The notes: generated by a model not told the origin, from the sequence alone. A stretch of DNA of 64,000 nt from JAFAXD01 sp963833605 (GCA_963833605.1 CAWHYZ010000024.1:62001-126000); one strand, 5' to 3'; counted from the stretch's first letter, positions 1 through 8,737 are shown. Numbers and translations: made by a program.

Positions 1-543
1 CTCGGCGGCCTTCAAGTCTGCAGGGACCCTTGGGGGGGCGGGGGAGTAGGCCCCTGCGCTCGTTATGGGTTAGAGGTAAGACGATTCGGCTCCTCCGCAA
101 GCGGGCCTGCGACAACGCGCCATCACGTTGGCGTGTTTGTGCCTGCGGGGTCGCGCACGCCAGGCGCAAACAAACATCGGTCGCACTGCGGCGGATGGCG
201 GATGAGGGAGCACGTACATTCGCGCAGCGACGCCTCGCAGGAGCGTGAACGGTGTTTGCTGACGTGGCGTCCGCGGAGGTCGCGGCGACAAGGTCAAAAC
301 GAGGCTGCGGCTCGATCTCGGTCAAGGGCGCACCCGCATAGCGGCGCCGACAACACCATGCAATGGATCTACGGCACCTACGAGACCGGCAACGCCATCA
401 GCCGCACCGTGGTGCGAGACGTTTGCCTCGGCAGGTCAAGAACCCGGCTGAATCCGATCGCGACTATCCGTGGCGAAAACGCGTTCCGCCCGCTGGCGAA
501 AGGCGGCTGTCCGGCACTGGACGAGGAAGTGAGACGCCTCGTC
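1..543. other. Non-coding stretch at left edge with one hairpin
   Basis: No open frame here has convincing codon use, a ribosome site or a recognisable product. One feature is visible: an imperfect inverted repeat, GTTTGTGCCTG at 135-145 and CAGGCGCAAAC at 161-171 (10 of 11 pairs), with a 15-base loop and no T-run after it. The short frames over it are Arg/Ala-rich. A plus-strand frame opening at 358 reads MQWIYGTYETGNAISRTVVR and then turns to low-complexity Arg-rich sequence. It could be a gene remnant, but nothing supports a product. Confidence 0.4.
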
Positions 544-969
544 TCATTCAAATCCCTGCACCGGCACCGGCGCGCTACTTGCCGCCAGCGATGGTGCGGC
601 GGGACTGACGGCCGGCGCGGCAACGGCCGGGCTCGACGCGGCTTGCGCCGGCATCGCCTGCGCCTGTGCTGTGCGCCCCGGCACGGGCGGTGGAAGAGGC
701 GAGGCTTGTCGCGACGCGATGCTGCTCGCGCGCGTCGCATGCCTTCTGGTGTGTGCGCGATGCACTCGCTGCGATCGCCGCAGCCCCCACGCATTCGCAA
801 TCGTCGGACCCGCGGTGTAGCCGACGACTGCGCCGGCGACGACACCGATCGGTCCCAGGATCAGCCCGGACGCCGCACCCAGCGCCGCGTCGCCGACGCG
901 TTCCTGCGCGCTCGCACTCATCGGCGCCAGCAATAATGCAAGCGTAATGGCAAGAAGACTCTTGTTCAT
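544..969 (-). CDS. Small exported protein with glycine-zipper segment
   Basis: A 141-residue protein. Residues 1-21 form a clear signal peptide ending ASA-QE. Residues 26-62 are Gly/Ala-rich (AALGAASGLILGPIGVVAGA) and look like a glycine-zipper membrane-associating segment. The rest is Arg-rich, then Ala/Pro-rich to the C-terminus, so probably disordered. The start at 969 is chosen over a more upstream ATG because it follows GGGGAG and begins the signal peptide. Proteins with this layout are common small envelope proteins in Bradyrhizobium relatives (recalled, not searched). No function can be assigned. Confidence 0.75.
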   Translation of the reverse strand: MNKSLLAITLALLLAPMSASAQERVGDAALGAASGLILGPIGVVAGAVVGYTAGPTIANAWGLRRSQRVHRAHTRRHATRASSIASRQASPLPPPVPGRTAQAQAMPAQAASSPAVAAPAVSPAAPSLAASSAPVPVQGFE

Positions 970-1230
970 GGCTGTGCCTCCCCACTCAGGCTCTACAAGT
1001 ATAGCACCGGACGCTGGCGTTGCGGCGGTACGCTCGTGCAGCAAATTATGTCGAAAAGGTGCACGACATTGGCGTGCCACAAGTTCACGGAGGTCGACGC
1101 ACGCAGCGCGTCGGTCAGGTGTCTACTCTTGCGGGCCAGGAGTGGTGGGTCGCGACTTCAAGCGCTTGGCCGCCACACGACGCGCTGGCGACCGGGTGCT
1201 GCTATGTTGCGCCCAAATGGGGAGCTTGAG

Positions 1231-2574
1231 ATGGCCGACATCGCCGCTGCTGCGCCGGCGCCGTGGTACCGAGCGCTCAATGCGACCCAATGGAAGACGC
1301 TCGCCGCCACCAACCTGGGCTGGCTGTTCGACGGGTTTGAGACCTACGCGCTGTTCCTCACCGTCGGTCCAGCCATGCGCAGTCTGCTCGAGCCCGCGCA
1401 ATACGCGCAGATCCCCGAGTACATCGGCACGGTGGTAGCGATCACGCTGCTGGGCTGGGGCACCGGCGGGCTGATCGGCGGGGTGCTCGCCGACTATATC
1501 GGCCGCAAGCGCATGATGATCTATGCCATGCTGGCCTACTCGATCATGACCGGGCTCACCGCGTTCGCATTCAGCTGGGAAAGCTTTGCACTGCTGCGCT
1601 TCCTGGTCGGCATCGCGATCGGCTCCGAGTGGGCGACCGGTTCCTCCATGATGGCTGAGCTGTGGCCAACGGACGCGCGCGGCAAGGGCGCTGGCCTCAT
1701 GCAGTGCGGGCTCGCCATCGGCTTCTTCCTCGCCGCGTTCATCTGGCTTTATCTCGGCGAGTTCGGGCCCGAGAGCTGGCGCTTGATGTTCCTGCTCGGC
1801 GTGCTGCCGGCGCTGCTCACCATGTGGATCCGCACCTCGATCGACGAATTGAAGATCTGGCGCGAGGCCCATGCGCACCGCTGCGCCGCGATTGCGCGGG
1901 CGCAGAGCGGCGCGGCGCTTTCCGCCGGCGAGCGTGCGCTCGTCCGCTTCACCGTGCTCGACTTGTTTGCGTCGCCGGCGCTGCGCGGGCGCGTGATGCT
2001 GCTCTTTCTCATGTCACTTGCGACCACGCTCGCCTGGTGGGGCATCGCCACCTGGGTGCCGCCCTACGTCGGCTCGGTCGCGGCCGCGGCCGGACGCTCC
2101 GCGCACGACTGGGCGAGCTACGCCGGCATGACCTACAACTTCGGTGCCATGCTGGGATATGTGTGCCTCGGCTTTGCAGCCGACCGCATCGGGCGCAGGC
2201 CGGTCACGTTCCTCTACTTCGCGCTCGCCTTGCTGGTGACCCCGGTGCTGTTCTGGTCGACGAGCAGTCTCGGTCTTCTGCTCCTCGCCGCCACGCTCAA
2301 CGGGTTCTTCACCCTCGGCCTTTTTTCCTGGATGCCGGTATGGCTGCCCGAGCTCTTTCCGACCCGCTCGCGTGCCACCGGCGTTGCCTTCATCTTCAAC
2401 GCCCCGCGCTTTATCGCATTTCTCGGGCCGCTATTCGCTGGCGCCCTGATCGTACATCTCGGCGGCTACAGCACGGCCGCGACCATTATCAGCACCATCT
2501 ACATTCTGGGACTAATCGTTGCGCCGCTGCTGCCGGAGACATGCGGGAAGCCGTTGCCGGAGGACGTGGGGTAG
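1231..2574 (+). CDS. MFS transporter, sugar/organic-acid:proton symporter type
   Basis: A 447-residue inner-membrane protein with about 12 hydrophobic segments. Asp34 lies in the first segment (WLFDGFETY), as in sugar and aromatic-acid proton symporters. The loop 2-3 motif A is GGVLADYIGRKR (about 83-94), and a second copy, GFAADRIGRRP, lies in the C-terminal half, so both halves are intact. The start at 1231 is preferred because GGGGAG sits six bases upstream; upstream in-frame ATGs would add an Arg-rich tail. The gene stands alone between oppositely oriented genes. The substrate cannot be told from sequence; small organic acids are most likely. Confidence 0.85.
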   Translation: MADIAAAAPAPWYRALNATQWKTLAATNLGWLFDGFETYALFLTVGPAMRSLLEPAQYAQIPEYIGTVVAITLLGWGTGGLIGGVLADYIGRKRMMIYAMLAYSIMTGLTAFAFSWESFALLRFLVGIAIGSEWATGSSMMAELWPTDARGKGAGLMQCGLAIGFFLAAFIWLYLGEFGPESWRLMFLLGVLPALLTMWIRTSIDELKIWREAHAHRCAAIARAQSGAALSAGERALVRFTVLDLFASPALRGRVMLLFLMSLATTLAWWGIATWVPPYVGSVAAAAGRSAHDWASYAGMTYNFGAMLGYVCLGFAADRIGRRPVTFLYFALALLVTPVLFWSTSSLGLLLLAATLNGFFTLGLFSWMPVWLPELFPTRSRATGVAFIFNAPRFIAFLGPLFAGALIVHLGGYSTAATIISTIYILGLIVAPLLPETCGKPLPEDVG

Positions 2575-2650
2575 CGAACCCGGTCGGTTGCGCCAGCCGT
2601 GACTGGCGCAACCAATGCCGATGTTGGCACAGTTGATCAGTATCCTCGCG

Positions 2651-3190
2651 TCACTGTTGCGAGGGCGCCATAGGCGATCGCCGTGTCATGCCGCTACTGC
2701 CGGGAGCGGTAGACACGGTCGGCCGCGGCGGTTCGTAGGGTTTGAACTCGGCGGCCGCGGTGAGCTCCTCCTTGGTCATACCGAGCTTGAGCTGGTCCGC
2801 ATTGCCGTCTTTGCCCGAAACCACCTGGAATTCCTTGAAGCCGAGCGCGACGTCCTTGGCGCCGATGCCGAGAAAACCGCCGACCCCGACCACGATTGCC
2901 TTGATCGTGCCGCTGCGGTCGAAGAGGAGATCGTCCACGCTTCCGATCTTGGTGCCGTCGAGACCGATCACGTCGGTTCCTTTGAATTTCGACGCCAGCC
3001 ACTCGTCCGCCATTTGGGCGGCGATGAGGCGGTTCGCGCCGCTGGGCGGGGCAGCCTTGTCGGATTTGCCGCTATCCTGTGACATGGCGGGTGGCGACGG
3101 ACCTGCCGGCGGGTTTCCCGGCGCCTGCGCCAGCGCCATCGATACGGTCAGAGTGCTCGCGGCGGCGAGCGCAAGAATTGTCCTGCTCAT
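2651..3190 (-). CDS. Exported PRC-barrel domain protein
   Basis: A 179-residue protein with a signal peptide (1-21, cleavage after MALA), a Pro/Ser-rich linker, and a PRC-barrel domain at about 63-150 (core DVIGLDGTKIGSVDDLLFD, then KAIVVGVGGFLGIGAKDVAL). The C-terminal tail is Pro/Ser-rich. The start is fixed by GGAGG just upstream of ATG. PRC-barrel proteins of this exported type are often part of the alphaproteobacterial general stress response, and the upstream sequence carries a matching promoter (3229-3254). Its biochemical role is unknown. Confidence 0.85.
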   Translation of the reverse strand: MSRTILALAAASTLTVSMALAQAPGNPPAGPSPPAMSQDSGKSDKAAPPSGANRLIAAQMADEWLASKFKGTDVIGLDGTKIGSVDDLLFDRSGTIKAIVVGVGGFLGIGAKDVALGFKEFQVVSGKDGNADQLKLGMTKEELTAAAEFKPYEPPRPTVSTAPGSSGMTRRSPMAPSQQ

Positions 3191-3228
3191 TTTCGACCTC
3201 CTCGAACCCCCGCGCGTCTCGGTTATAA

Positions 3229-3254
3229 AACCGAAACCACGGATGGTTGGTTCC
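3229..3254 (-). promoter_or_regulatory. Possible EcfG-type stress promoter for the PRC-barrel gene
   Basis: Read on the minus strand, GGAAC is followed after 17 bases by GGTT, about 40 bases upstream of the start codon. The EcfG consensus of Rhizobiales is GGAAC-N16/17-CGTT, so this has one mismatch in the -10 element. Confidence 0.45.
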
Positions 3255-3425
3255 GGCGCGAGCCATTCCTGCGACGCTCGGCGGGTCGGCAGTTTGATGC
3301 CTGGATGCGGCATGATGCGCTGCAGCAGGCGGTTGACAGTGCGGGCGAAAATGGGCTGATACGGCGCGGTCGCGCGGGGGCGTGCCGACCCCGAGATTTT
3401 CGCAAACGGACTATCCGGAGGCCGG

Positions 3426-4148
3426 GTGAGGGTTTCTGTCGTCGTCTTGGCGCTTGCGTTGTTCGTGTCTGTCGGCCGTGCATCGGATCAGTTCCTGTTG
3501 CTGCGGCTCGACGGCGTCCACGTGAAATGGGGCGCGCCGCAGCTTGGGACCTCGGCGCAGGTTCGCTACGCCTTCGCGACCGGAGCGACGGCGGTTCCCG
3601 GCGCGATCAATTGCGAAGTAATGATGCCGCCCGAGGCGCTGCTCGAAGCCTCGCACATCAACCGTGCCCGTTTCCGGCAGGAGGTCGCAATCGCGTTTGC
3701 CATGTGGCAGGGCGCAGCCGACATCGGCTTTGTGGAAGTTTCGGATCCGACCTCCGCCGATATCCTGATCGGCGCTCAGGGGAACCCGCGCGGCTTTGCT
3801 TTCACTAACGTCGACTACGAGCGCGCTCACGGTGGTGCATCGGTGCAGCGCATCGAAAAATCGCTGATCTGTCTCAATCCAAATAAGCGTTGGAAGATCG
3901 GCTTTGACGGCAACATGGACGTTTACGACATCCGCTACGCGATTGCCCATGAGGTCGGGCATGCGATCGGCCTCGATCATCCAAGCCCGAGCGGGCAGCT
4001 GATGTCGTTTCGCTACGGCGAAGATTTTCGCACGCTGCGGCCGGGCGATGTGAGCGGCGCCGTTGCGCTCTACGGCCGGCGCGGCGCGCCTGTGGTGGCG
4101 GCTGCGCCGAAGCCGGGTGCGCCGGTGCCGGACATGGCGCTGAGGTAG
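3426..4148 (+). CDS. Matrixin-like secreted zinc metalloprotease
   Basis: A 240-residue protein with a signal peptide (about 1-19). The extended zinc-binding motif HEVGHAIGLDH is at 175-185 (His175, Glu176, His179, His185), followed by a Met-turn LMSF at 192-195, the hallmark of metzincins of the matrixin (M10A) type. The region before it (ATEFAMWQGAADIGFVEV-like block near 85-105, then ADILIG) matches the conserved core. It starts at a GTG with GGAGG four bases upstream. The C-terminal 20 residues are Ala/Pro-rich. It is expected to be periplasmic or secreted. Bacterial members are poorly characterised and the target is unknown. Confidence 0.85.
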   Translation: MRVSVVVLALALFVSVGRASDQFLLLRLDGVHVKWGAPQLGTSAQVRYAFATGATAVPGAINCEVMMPPEALLEASHINRARFRQEVAIAFAMWQGAADIGFVEVSDPTSADILIGAQGNPRGFAFTNVDYERAHGGASVQRIEKSLICLNPNKRWKIGFDGNMDVYDIRYAIAHEVGHAIGLDHPSPSGQLMSFRYGEDFRTLRPGDVSGAVALYGRRGAPVVAAAPKPGAPVPDMALR

Positions 4149-4364
4149 GGCGCTCCCTGCCTTGGCGGTCGATTACTCCTGCGGCGCGCGGTGCGGCCGC
4201 CCGAGGTTCGGCGATGGAGCGGAAACCTGATTCCGGCTCCGTGATCACTCTGACGGCCGACCCCCTTGTGCTGTTTTGCCGAATCGCTTGCTTTCCAACT
4301 CTTGGAAGCCAAGCTAGGCGCCAGGAGATAAAGGGAGCTCGACTGCACAAAGGGAGTGACAAGC

Positions 4365-4598
4365 ATGGCACGCAGGTCAAGCCGGAAGGCGCGATATTCC
4401 GTGGACATGTCTGTCAAGGCTTGGGACCTTGCCAAGGCCGGGTCCGCGCTTGAGATCGCGATCCGCGACCGCGACGTTTTGTTGGGCACGATCCGCATCG
4501 GCCAGGGCGGTTTTCACTGGCATCCCGCCCACGGCAAAAAGGGCTTTAGGCGCATCCGCTGGCACGATCTGGCCGCTGATCTCAACAATCACTATTAA
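4365..4598 (+). CDS. Small conserved-type hypothetical protein
   Basis: A 77-residue basic protein that starts with MARRSSRKARYS and contains the block TIRIGQGGFHWHPAHGKKGF followed by RRIRWHDLA. AGGGAG lies eight bases before the ATG. Similar short proteins with an IG-x-G-(aromatic) core are frequent in Bradyrhizobium relatives, to my recollection. No domain or membrane segment is recognised. Confidence 0.65.
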   Translation: MARRSSRKARYSVDMSVKAWDLAKAGSALEIAIRDRDVLLGTIRIGQGGFHWHPAHGKKGFRRIRWHDLAADLNNHY

Positions 4599-4671
4599 GA
4601 ATAGTTGCGGACGGCTGCCTCTCGATTTTCGTTCGATAAATCGCGGCGGCACATTCAGAGGCTGAAAACCG

Positions 4672-5709
4672 ATGCTTGGTTGTTTTGAACGCGCTTTGTT
4701 GATGGGTCCACGCATCGTGCTGTCGCTGTCAGGGCTCGTCGCCGCAAGTCTGCTGCTCGCGGACGCACACGCCCAAAATCGCTGGTCCGAAATCGCGTCC
4801 GCGGCTCAACGTGAAGGCAAGGTGACCGTGTACAACGGCACCGGCTTTCGCGTCGTGCGCATGCTTGGCGACCTGTTCGGCAAGGAGACAGGGATTAGCG
4901 TTGACGTGCTCGACGGCCGCGCCAGCGAAATCCGCGAGCGCATCCGGGTTGAGCAGGCCGCCAGCCGCGCCATCGGCGACATGATCTATTCGGGCGCAAC
5001 CAGCATCGCATTGCAGACTGCCGAAGGCGCGTTCGCCCCGCTCGGCGATCTCCCCAACGTCGGGAAAATCGCACCGCCGCTCAAGTCCGATGGCACCTTT
5101 CTCCCCGTCAGCGCCGGCTATTTCGCGATTCTGGTCAATGCCAATCAGGTCACCCTGGCGGAGGCGCCCAAGGGCTGGCGTGAGCTCGCCGATCCGAAAT
5201 GGCAGGGGAAGATTCTCAGCGACGATCCGCGCGCGCTCGGCGCCGGCGAGGTCTGGTTTGAGGTCACCTACAAGGCCTTCGGTCGTGGTTATCACGAACG
5301 GATGGCGGCGCAGAAACCGGTCTTCAGCCGCGATTTCGCCCAGAGCAACCAGCGCGTCGCGCGAGGCGAATATACGGTCTACCTGCCGTTCAACGTGTCG
5401 GAATATCAGCGCCTCAAGGGTTTACCGGTGCGCGCGATCGTCCCGGAAGAGGGCGTGCCCTACGTGGCGCTTGGCCCGGCGCTGCTCAAGAACGCGCCGC
5501 ATCCGAACGCCGCGCGGCTATTCATGAACTTCATGCTCGATCGCAGCGGGCAGGGGTTGATCGCCAGCGAAGGCTTCCGCCCGGCCGCCCCCGGCGACGC
5601 GCAGGTTCCCGCCGATATCGCGCCGCTGATTGCGGCGAACCCGCTCGGCACCACGACACCCGGCAAGACGCAGTTCTATCTCGATCAGGCGCAGGAGATC
5701 TACAAGTAA
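4672..5709 (+). CDS. Periplasmic solute-binding protein of an ABC transporter
   Basis: A 345-residue protein with an extended signal peptide ending ADAHAQ (about 35). The mature part opens with WSEIASAAQREGKVTVYNGTG, typical of family 1 extracellular binding proteins for ferric iron or related ligands. Later elements, AGYFAILVNANQV and GWRELADPKWQGKILSDDPRA, are also characteristic. No permease or ATPase gene is adjacent, so it is an orphan binding protein. The ATG at 4672 has GAGG-like sequence upstream; an internal ATG at 4702 would also leave a usable signal peptide. The ligand is unknown; iron is a family-based guess. Confidence 0.8.
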   Translation: MLGCFERALLMGPRIVLSLSGLVAASLLLADAHAQNRWSEIASAAQREGKVTVYNGTGFRVVRMLGDLFGKETGISVDVLDGRASEIRERIRVEQAASRAIGDMIYSGATSIALQTAEGAFAPLGDLPNVGKIAPPLKSDGTFLPVSAGYFAILVNANQVTLAEAPKGWRELADPKWQGKILSDDPRALGAGEVWFEVTYKAFGRGYHERMAAQKPVFSRDFAQSNQRVARGEYTVYLPFNVSEYQRLKGLPVRAIVPEEGVPYVALGPALLKNAPHPNAARLFMNFMLDRSGQGLIASEGFRPAAPGDAQVPADIAPLIAANPLGTTTPGKTQFYLDQAQEIYK

Positions 5710-5755
5710 GTCTCCACCTTAAAGTAATGACGTGCGGATCGTCCTGCGACGCGAC

Positions 5756-6142
5756 TCACTCCGCCGCGGCAGCGGCCGCGAGGCCGCCCTCGATAACGGT
5801 CCATGGGCGCACCGGCGAAAATGTCGCGAGGCTGATCGGGCGCTTCTTCACGGCCGGCACTACTGGGGCCGAGCCCGTGCGCTTGCGCGATTGGGCATGC
5901 AGCGCGCTGCCGGCCTTGCCGGCGGCGTCAAGCAGGGTGCGCAGGTCGCAGGTCGCGGCGATCGCAAGCCCGATCTCATGCAGATGGGCGCGCGTGTAGC
6001 AGAACGCCGCAATGTTTGCGCGCTCAGGGTCGGTGAGTGCAGCGGTGGCCTCCGCTGCGCCGTCGGGTCCAGCGCGGTAGATGCGGCCGAGCAGTTCGTC
6101 GGAGATCGGGCAAACGTCGAACACGGAATCAGCACGCGTCAT
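5756..6142 (-). CDS. Hypothetical protein, 128 aa
   Basis: A soluble protein starting MTRADSVFDVCPISDELL, with an AAGG AG ribosome site eight bases upstream. The N-terminal two-thirds is helical-looking, with conserved-type Cys residues (CYTRAHLHEIG, ATCDLRTLL). The C-terminus is basic, then Ala-rich. It lies convergent to the solute-binding protein gene and divergent from the small secreted protein at 6462. I do not recognise the family. Confidence 0.6.
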   Translation of the reverse strand: MTRADSVFDVCPISDELLGRIYRAGPDGAAEATAALTDPERANIAAFCYTRAHLHEIGLAIAATCDLRTLLDAAGKAGSALHAQSRKRTGSAPVVPAVKKRPISLATFSPVRPWTVIEGGLAAAAAAE

Positions 6143-6461
6143 GGAGATTTCTCCTTCGCGCATGCTGATAGCCGAAGAGCGTTTAATATCGGATTAAGCG
6201 CGAGGCGTGGTGGCCGGCTATCGCGGCCCGTTTTGCACAGTGCGGATGCAATCGCGCCCGGGCGTTGTGCCTACTAGTCTAACTCCGGCCGAGTCATATC
6301 GGCGATGGTCTCGTGGAAAATCGATTAGCCACCGTTTGTCAATGAATGCCCGCCCATATCCGGTCCTCATACCTCGTTCCCTTGCGGGGTGCGCGTGTCC
6401 GGCGCATTATTTCCGGGCAGTGATTGCACCTCTTCGCCTCATCGACAACAGGAGGTACCTG

Positions 6462-6686
6462 ATGCGCAAGCTGATGATCACGCTCACCGCGACGGTTGCG
6501 ATCGGTGCCGTCGGCGTGCCGCTCTGGCAGGCCCAGGCCGCAAACTTTGGCGATCCCGCCATCACGTCGAAGCTCAAGAATTACACGCCGATTGAGCCGG
6601 CCGCCTGTCGCGGTTGGGGCCGCTGGTGTGGTCCAGGCCGCGTGCGCGTCTGTGGCCGCTGGCGTTGCTGGTGCGCACTTTGCTGA
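6462..6686 (+). CDS. Small secreted Cys/Trp/Arg-rich protein
   Basis: A 74-residue protein. Residues 1-26 are a signal peptide (MITLTATVAIGAVGVPLWQAQA). A short linker contains NYTPIEPAAC. The last 26 residues hold six cysteines (49, 56, 64, 69, 71, 74) among Trp, Arg and Gly. GGAGG precedes the ATG by six bases, so expression looks well supported. The cysteine spacing suggests a disulfide-bonded or metal-binding mini-domain in the periplasm. No family is recognised. Confidence 0.7.
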   Translation: MRKLMITLTATVAIGAVGVPLWQAQAANFGDPAITSKLKNYTPIEPAACRGWGRWCGPGRVRVCGRWRCWCALC

Positions 6687-6882
6687 TCAGTCGTAGCGCG
6701 GGTTGGACCGCGCGTGGGCGCCCTGACGCATCGTCAGGCAAGTAGGTTAGACGCCTTTTGCGCTCGAGCGGGACGACTTTCTTCTTTCTTCGGATCGTCG
6801 TCCGGCTCTATCTGTTTGCAGGAGATGTTTTCCAAAAGCCGGGCACACTGCCCCGCCACGACGAATCCAATCAGAAAGTGCT

Positions 6883-7164
6883 TTAGTGTGCCGGTTTGTG
6901 CACCGGCTTTTCGCCGACCTGTCGCTTCGCATCCACAACTTCGTCGAGTTTATGGTTCTCGTCTCTCGCGGGTCCTTCGTCGTCGCCCGCCATGCCTTCG
7001 TTGCTCGCGGTAACGAGCTGACGCGCGTCCTGCTCCCAGGTGTCGAGCGCCTCCTTCTTTTCGGGGAGCGAAAGGTTTTCGTCGCGCACAACGTCGACGG
7101 GTTTGTCGTAAGTCTCCGCGGGATGCTCGATCTTGCGGGCTTCGCTCACCGCGCGATCGGTCAT
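6883..7164 (-). CDS. Small acidic stress-type hypothetical protein
   Basis: A 93-residue hydrophilic, charged protein (MTDRAVSEARKIEHPAETYD at the N-terminus, then DNLSLPEKKEALDTWEQDAR-like helix). This resembles a small protein widespread in Rhizobiales, to my recollection. Its ATG overlaps the stop codon of the 46-residue frame upstream (ATGA), so translation is probably coupled. Both sit downstream of an EcfG-type promoter at 7348-7373. Function unknown; a general-stress role is inferred from the promoter only. Confidence 0.75.
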   Translation of the reverse strand: MTDRAVSEARKIEHPAETYDKPVDVVRDENLSLPEKKEALDTWEQDARQLVTASNEGMAGDDEGPARDENHKLDEVVDAKRQVGEKPVHKPAH

Positions 7165-7301
7165 GACGCTGATCCGCGCGAGCGGCGCTCGACTCGCGCT
7201 CGGACCTTGATCGCGCGTGGCGCCGGCGTGTTGGTGCCGGGAATGCTCAGCTCGAACATCGCACTCAAGATTATCATCGGCAGCCAGAACAACATGGGCA
7301 T
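7161..7301 (-). CDS. Putative 46-residue membrane protein upstream of stress gene
   Basis: The frame encodes MPMLFWLPMIILSAMFELSI, one hydrophobic segment, followed by a Pro/Arg-rich tail. Its stop overlaps the start of the next gene by four bases (ATGA). The start lies about 40 bases downstream of a perfect EcfG-type promoter, which argues that it is translated. The ribosome site (GACGGAA) is weak. It could be a real micro-protein or only a leader that couples translation of the downstream gene. Confidence 0.5.
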   Translation of the reverse strand: MPMLFWLPMIILSAMFELSIPGTNTPAPRAIKVRARVERRSRGSAS

Positions 7302-7347
7302 GACACATTTCCGTCATTGCAGCGATCGCATCGATCTTCGGGTAAAT

Positions 7348-7373
7348 AACGTCGTGCCGCGGAATGTGGTTCC
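7348..7373 (-). promoter_or_regulatory. EcfG-type general stress promoter
   Basis: On the minus strand the sequence is GGAAC, 17 bases, then CGTT, an exact match to the Rhizobiales EcfG consensus. It points toward the 46- and 93-residue genes. Confidence 0.65.
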
Positions 7374-7657
7374 GAACGGCATATTTTTGATTTGTTGATG
7401 GAACCAAATCGATAGAGCAATCGGGTCGCGCTCGGTGCCGCATGGCGCAACGTGCTGCCGCGGCATTCCTACACGACGTGTGAAGCGGGATTTGAAGGAG
7501 CGTCCTACGGCGCGCGCGAGACGCGCCGAAGATGGCAGCCCGACGTGGCGCGGCGTGATTTTCCAGACGACCGGCCTCACCCGCATTCGCGGCTTGGCCG
7601 GGCCTTGACTGGGTCTCGGTAGAGTTCCGCTACACGGAAGGAACGGACACGGCGGAG
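7374..7657. other. Intergenic stretch without a supported gene
   Basis: Between the stress promoter and the end of trcR I see no credible frame. A short inverted repeat (TGGTTCC at 7367-7373, GGAACCA near 7400) overlaps the promoter -35 element and could be an operator, but it is only seven bases per arm. Confidence 0.35.
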
Positions 7658-8362
7658 CTACTTGTCCCCGTCCTTATTTTCGCTTTTGCCGCCGAGCTGC
7701 TTGAGCTTGGCGAACACTGCCTGCACGTCGAGCTCGCCGGCCGGTTTCTGTGCCGTGGGCTCCTCGGGGGGCGGTTTCGCCGTGGTGACTTCGGCCGGCA
7801 ACAGGGTCACGCCAGGCTCGGCCGGCAAAGGTTTCTCCTTGGCGGCGCGGGAGACTTCGAGATCGAGATCTATCTGCGAACACAACCCGAGCGTCACCGG
7901 ATCCAGCGGCTGCAGGTTGGCGGCGTTCCAGTGGGTGCGCTCTCTGATCGACTGGATCGTCGACTTTGTGGTGCCCACCAAGCGCATGATCTGACTGTCC
8001 TTGAGCTCGGCGTGGTTGCGTACGAGCCACAGAATTGCGTTGGGCCGGTCCTGCCGGCGCGACACAGGGGTGTAGCGCCCGCCCTTGGCCTTGCGCTTCG
8101 GCTCGGGCAACCGCACCTTGGCGGCGGCGAGATGCAGCCGATAGTCCGGGTCCGCCTCAGCCTTGGCGATCTCCTCACGAGTGAGCTGGCCGGTCTGGAT
8201 TGGGTCGAGGCCCTTGATGCCCTGCGCCGCGTCGCCGTCGGCCACCGCGCGCACTTCGAGCGGATGCAGCCGGCAAAAGTCGGCGATCTGGTCGAACGAC
8301 AGGGCCGTGTTGTCCACCAGCCAAACGGCGGTCGCCTTCGGCATCAGCGGTTGGGTCGTCAT
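7658..8362 (-). CDS. trcR: Cell-cycle transcriptional regulator TrcR (DUF1013)
   Basis: A 234-residue cytoplasmic protein. Two segments are diagnostic of the alphaproteobacterial DUF1013/TrcR family: an N-terminal helix-turn-helix-like part (TAVWLVDNTALSFDQIADFC, then LHPLEVRAVADGD) and a second one at about 108-145 (PNAILWLVRNHAELKDSQIM followed by VGTTKSTIQSIRERTHWN). The C-terminal third is Pro/Ala/Lys-rich and probably disordered. GGAGG precedes the ATG at 8362. In Caulobacter the protein is linked to cell-cycle transcription. It is transcribed alone, divergent from ispH across a 375-base gap that carries a repeat element. Confidence 0.9.
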   Translation of the reverse strand: MTTQPLMPKATAVWLVDNTALSFDQIADFCRLHPLEVRAVADGDAAQGIKGLDPIQTGQLTREEIAKAEADPDYRLHLAAAKVRLPEPKRKAKGGRYTPVSRRQDRPNAILWLVRNHAELKDSQIMRLVGTTKSTIQSIRERTHWNAANLQPLDPVTLGLCSQIDLDLEVSRAAKEKPLPAEPGVTLLPAEVTTAKPPPEEPTAQKPAGELDVQAVFAKLKQLGGKSENKDGDK

Positions 8363-8542
8363 AGGTCCTCCTTCGCTCCGCCCGCCCTTGCAGACGGAGC
8401 CCACATCACCGAAATGAGTGGAAAGTGGAGCTTATATAGGCAATTCGGGCGGCGATGCGCAATCCCTGGCAAGTGCTCCGATGCCGAAGTTCGTCAGACC
8501 TGCAGTCCTGCTCGATACCAAGGTCGAAATCGAAGAGCACGT

Positions 8543-8640
8543 GCAAACTTATGATTCTAGTGCGGTTTTGGATTTGAAGTTGGTTCACCAGACGGCCACG
8601 AGGGTGATAGGAAGTTCAAATCCGACCACTAGTCTGCTTG
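8543..8640. repeat. Dispersed hairpin repeat, copy A
   Basis: Inverted arms CTAGTGCGG...GGATTTGAAGTT (8558-8581) and GAAGTTCAAATCC...CCACTAG (8611-8633) flank a 30-base loop. The leader GCAAACTTATGATTCTAG (8543-8560) recurs upstream of copy E and, slightly changed, copy B. It fills the trcR-ispH gap, which shows no gene. Confidence 0.7.
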
Positions 8641-8737
8641 ACAGCACGGCGACAGCCGGCCCATGCACGCGGGCCGGAGGGCAGATGTGCCTGCCGCCCG
8701 TTCGCCCCAACCGGGCCTAAGCTCCAGAACGCGAAAT

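Noticed and set aside
358..480. Small gene starting MQWIYGTYETGNAISR
   Set aside because: No ribosome site, and codon use turns Arg-rich and low-complexity after 20 codons; not supportable as a gene.
8611..8625. tRNA T-arm-like sequence GTTCAAATCC
   Set aside because: It is an arm of repeat copy A. No cloverleaf can be drawn around it.
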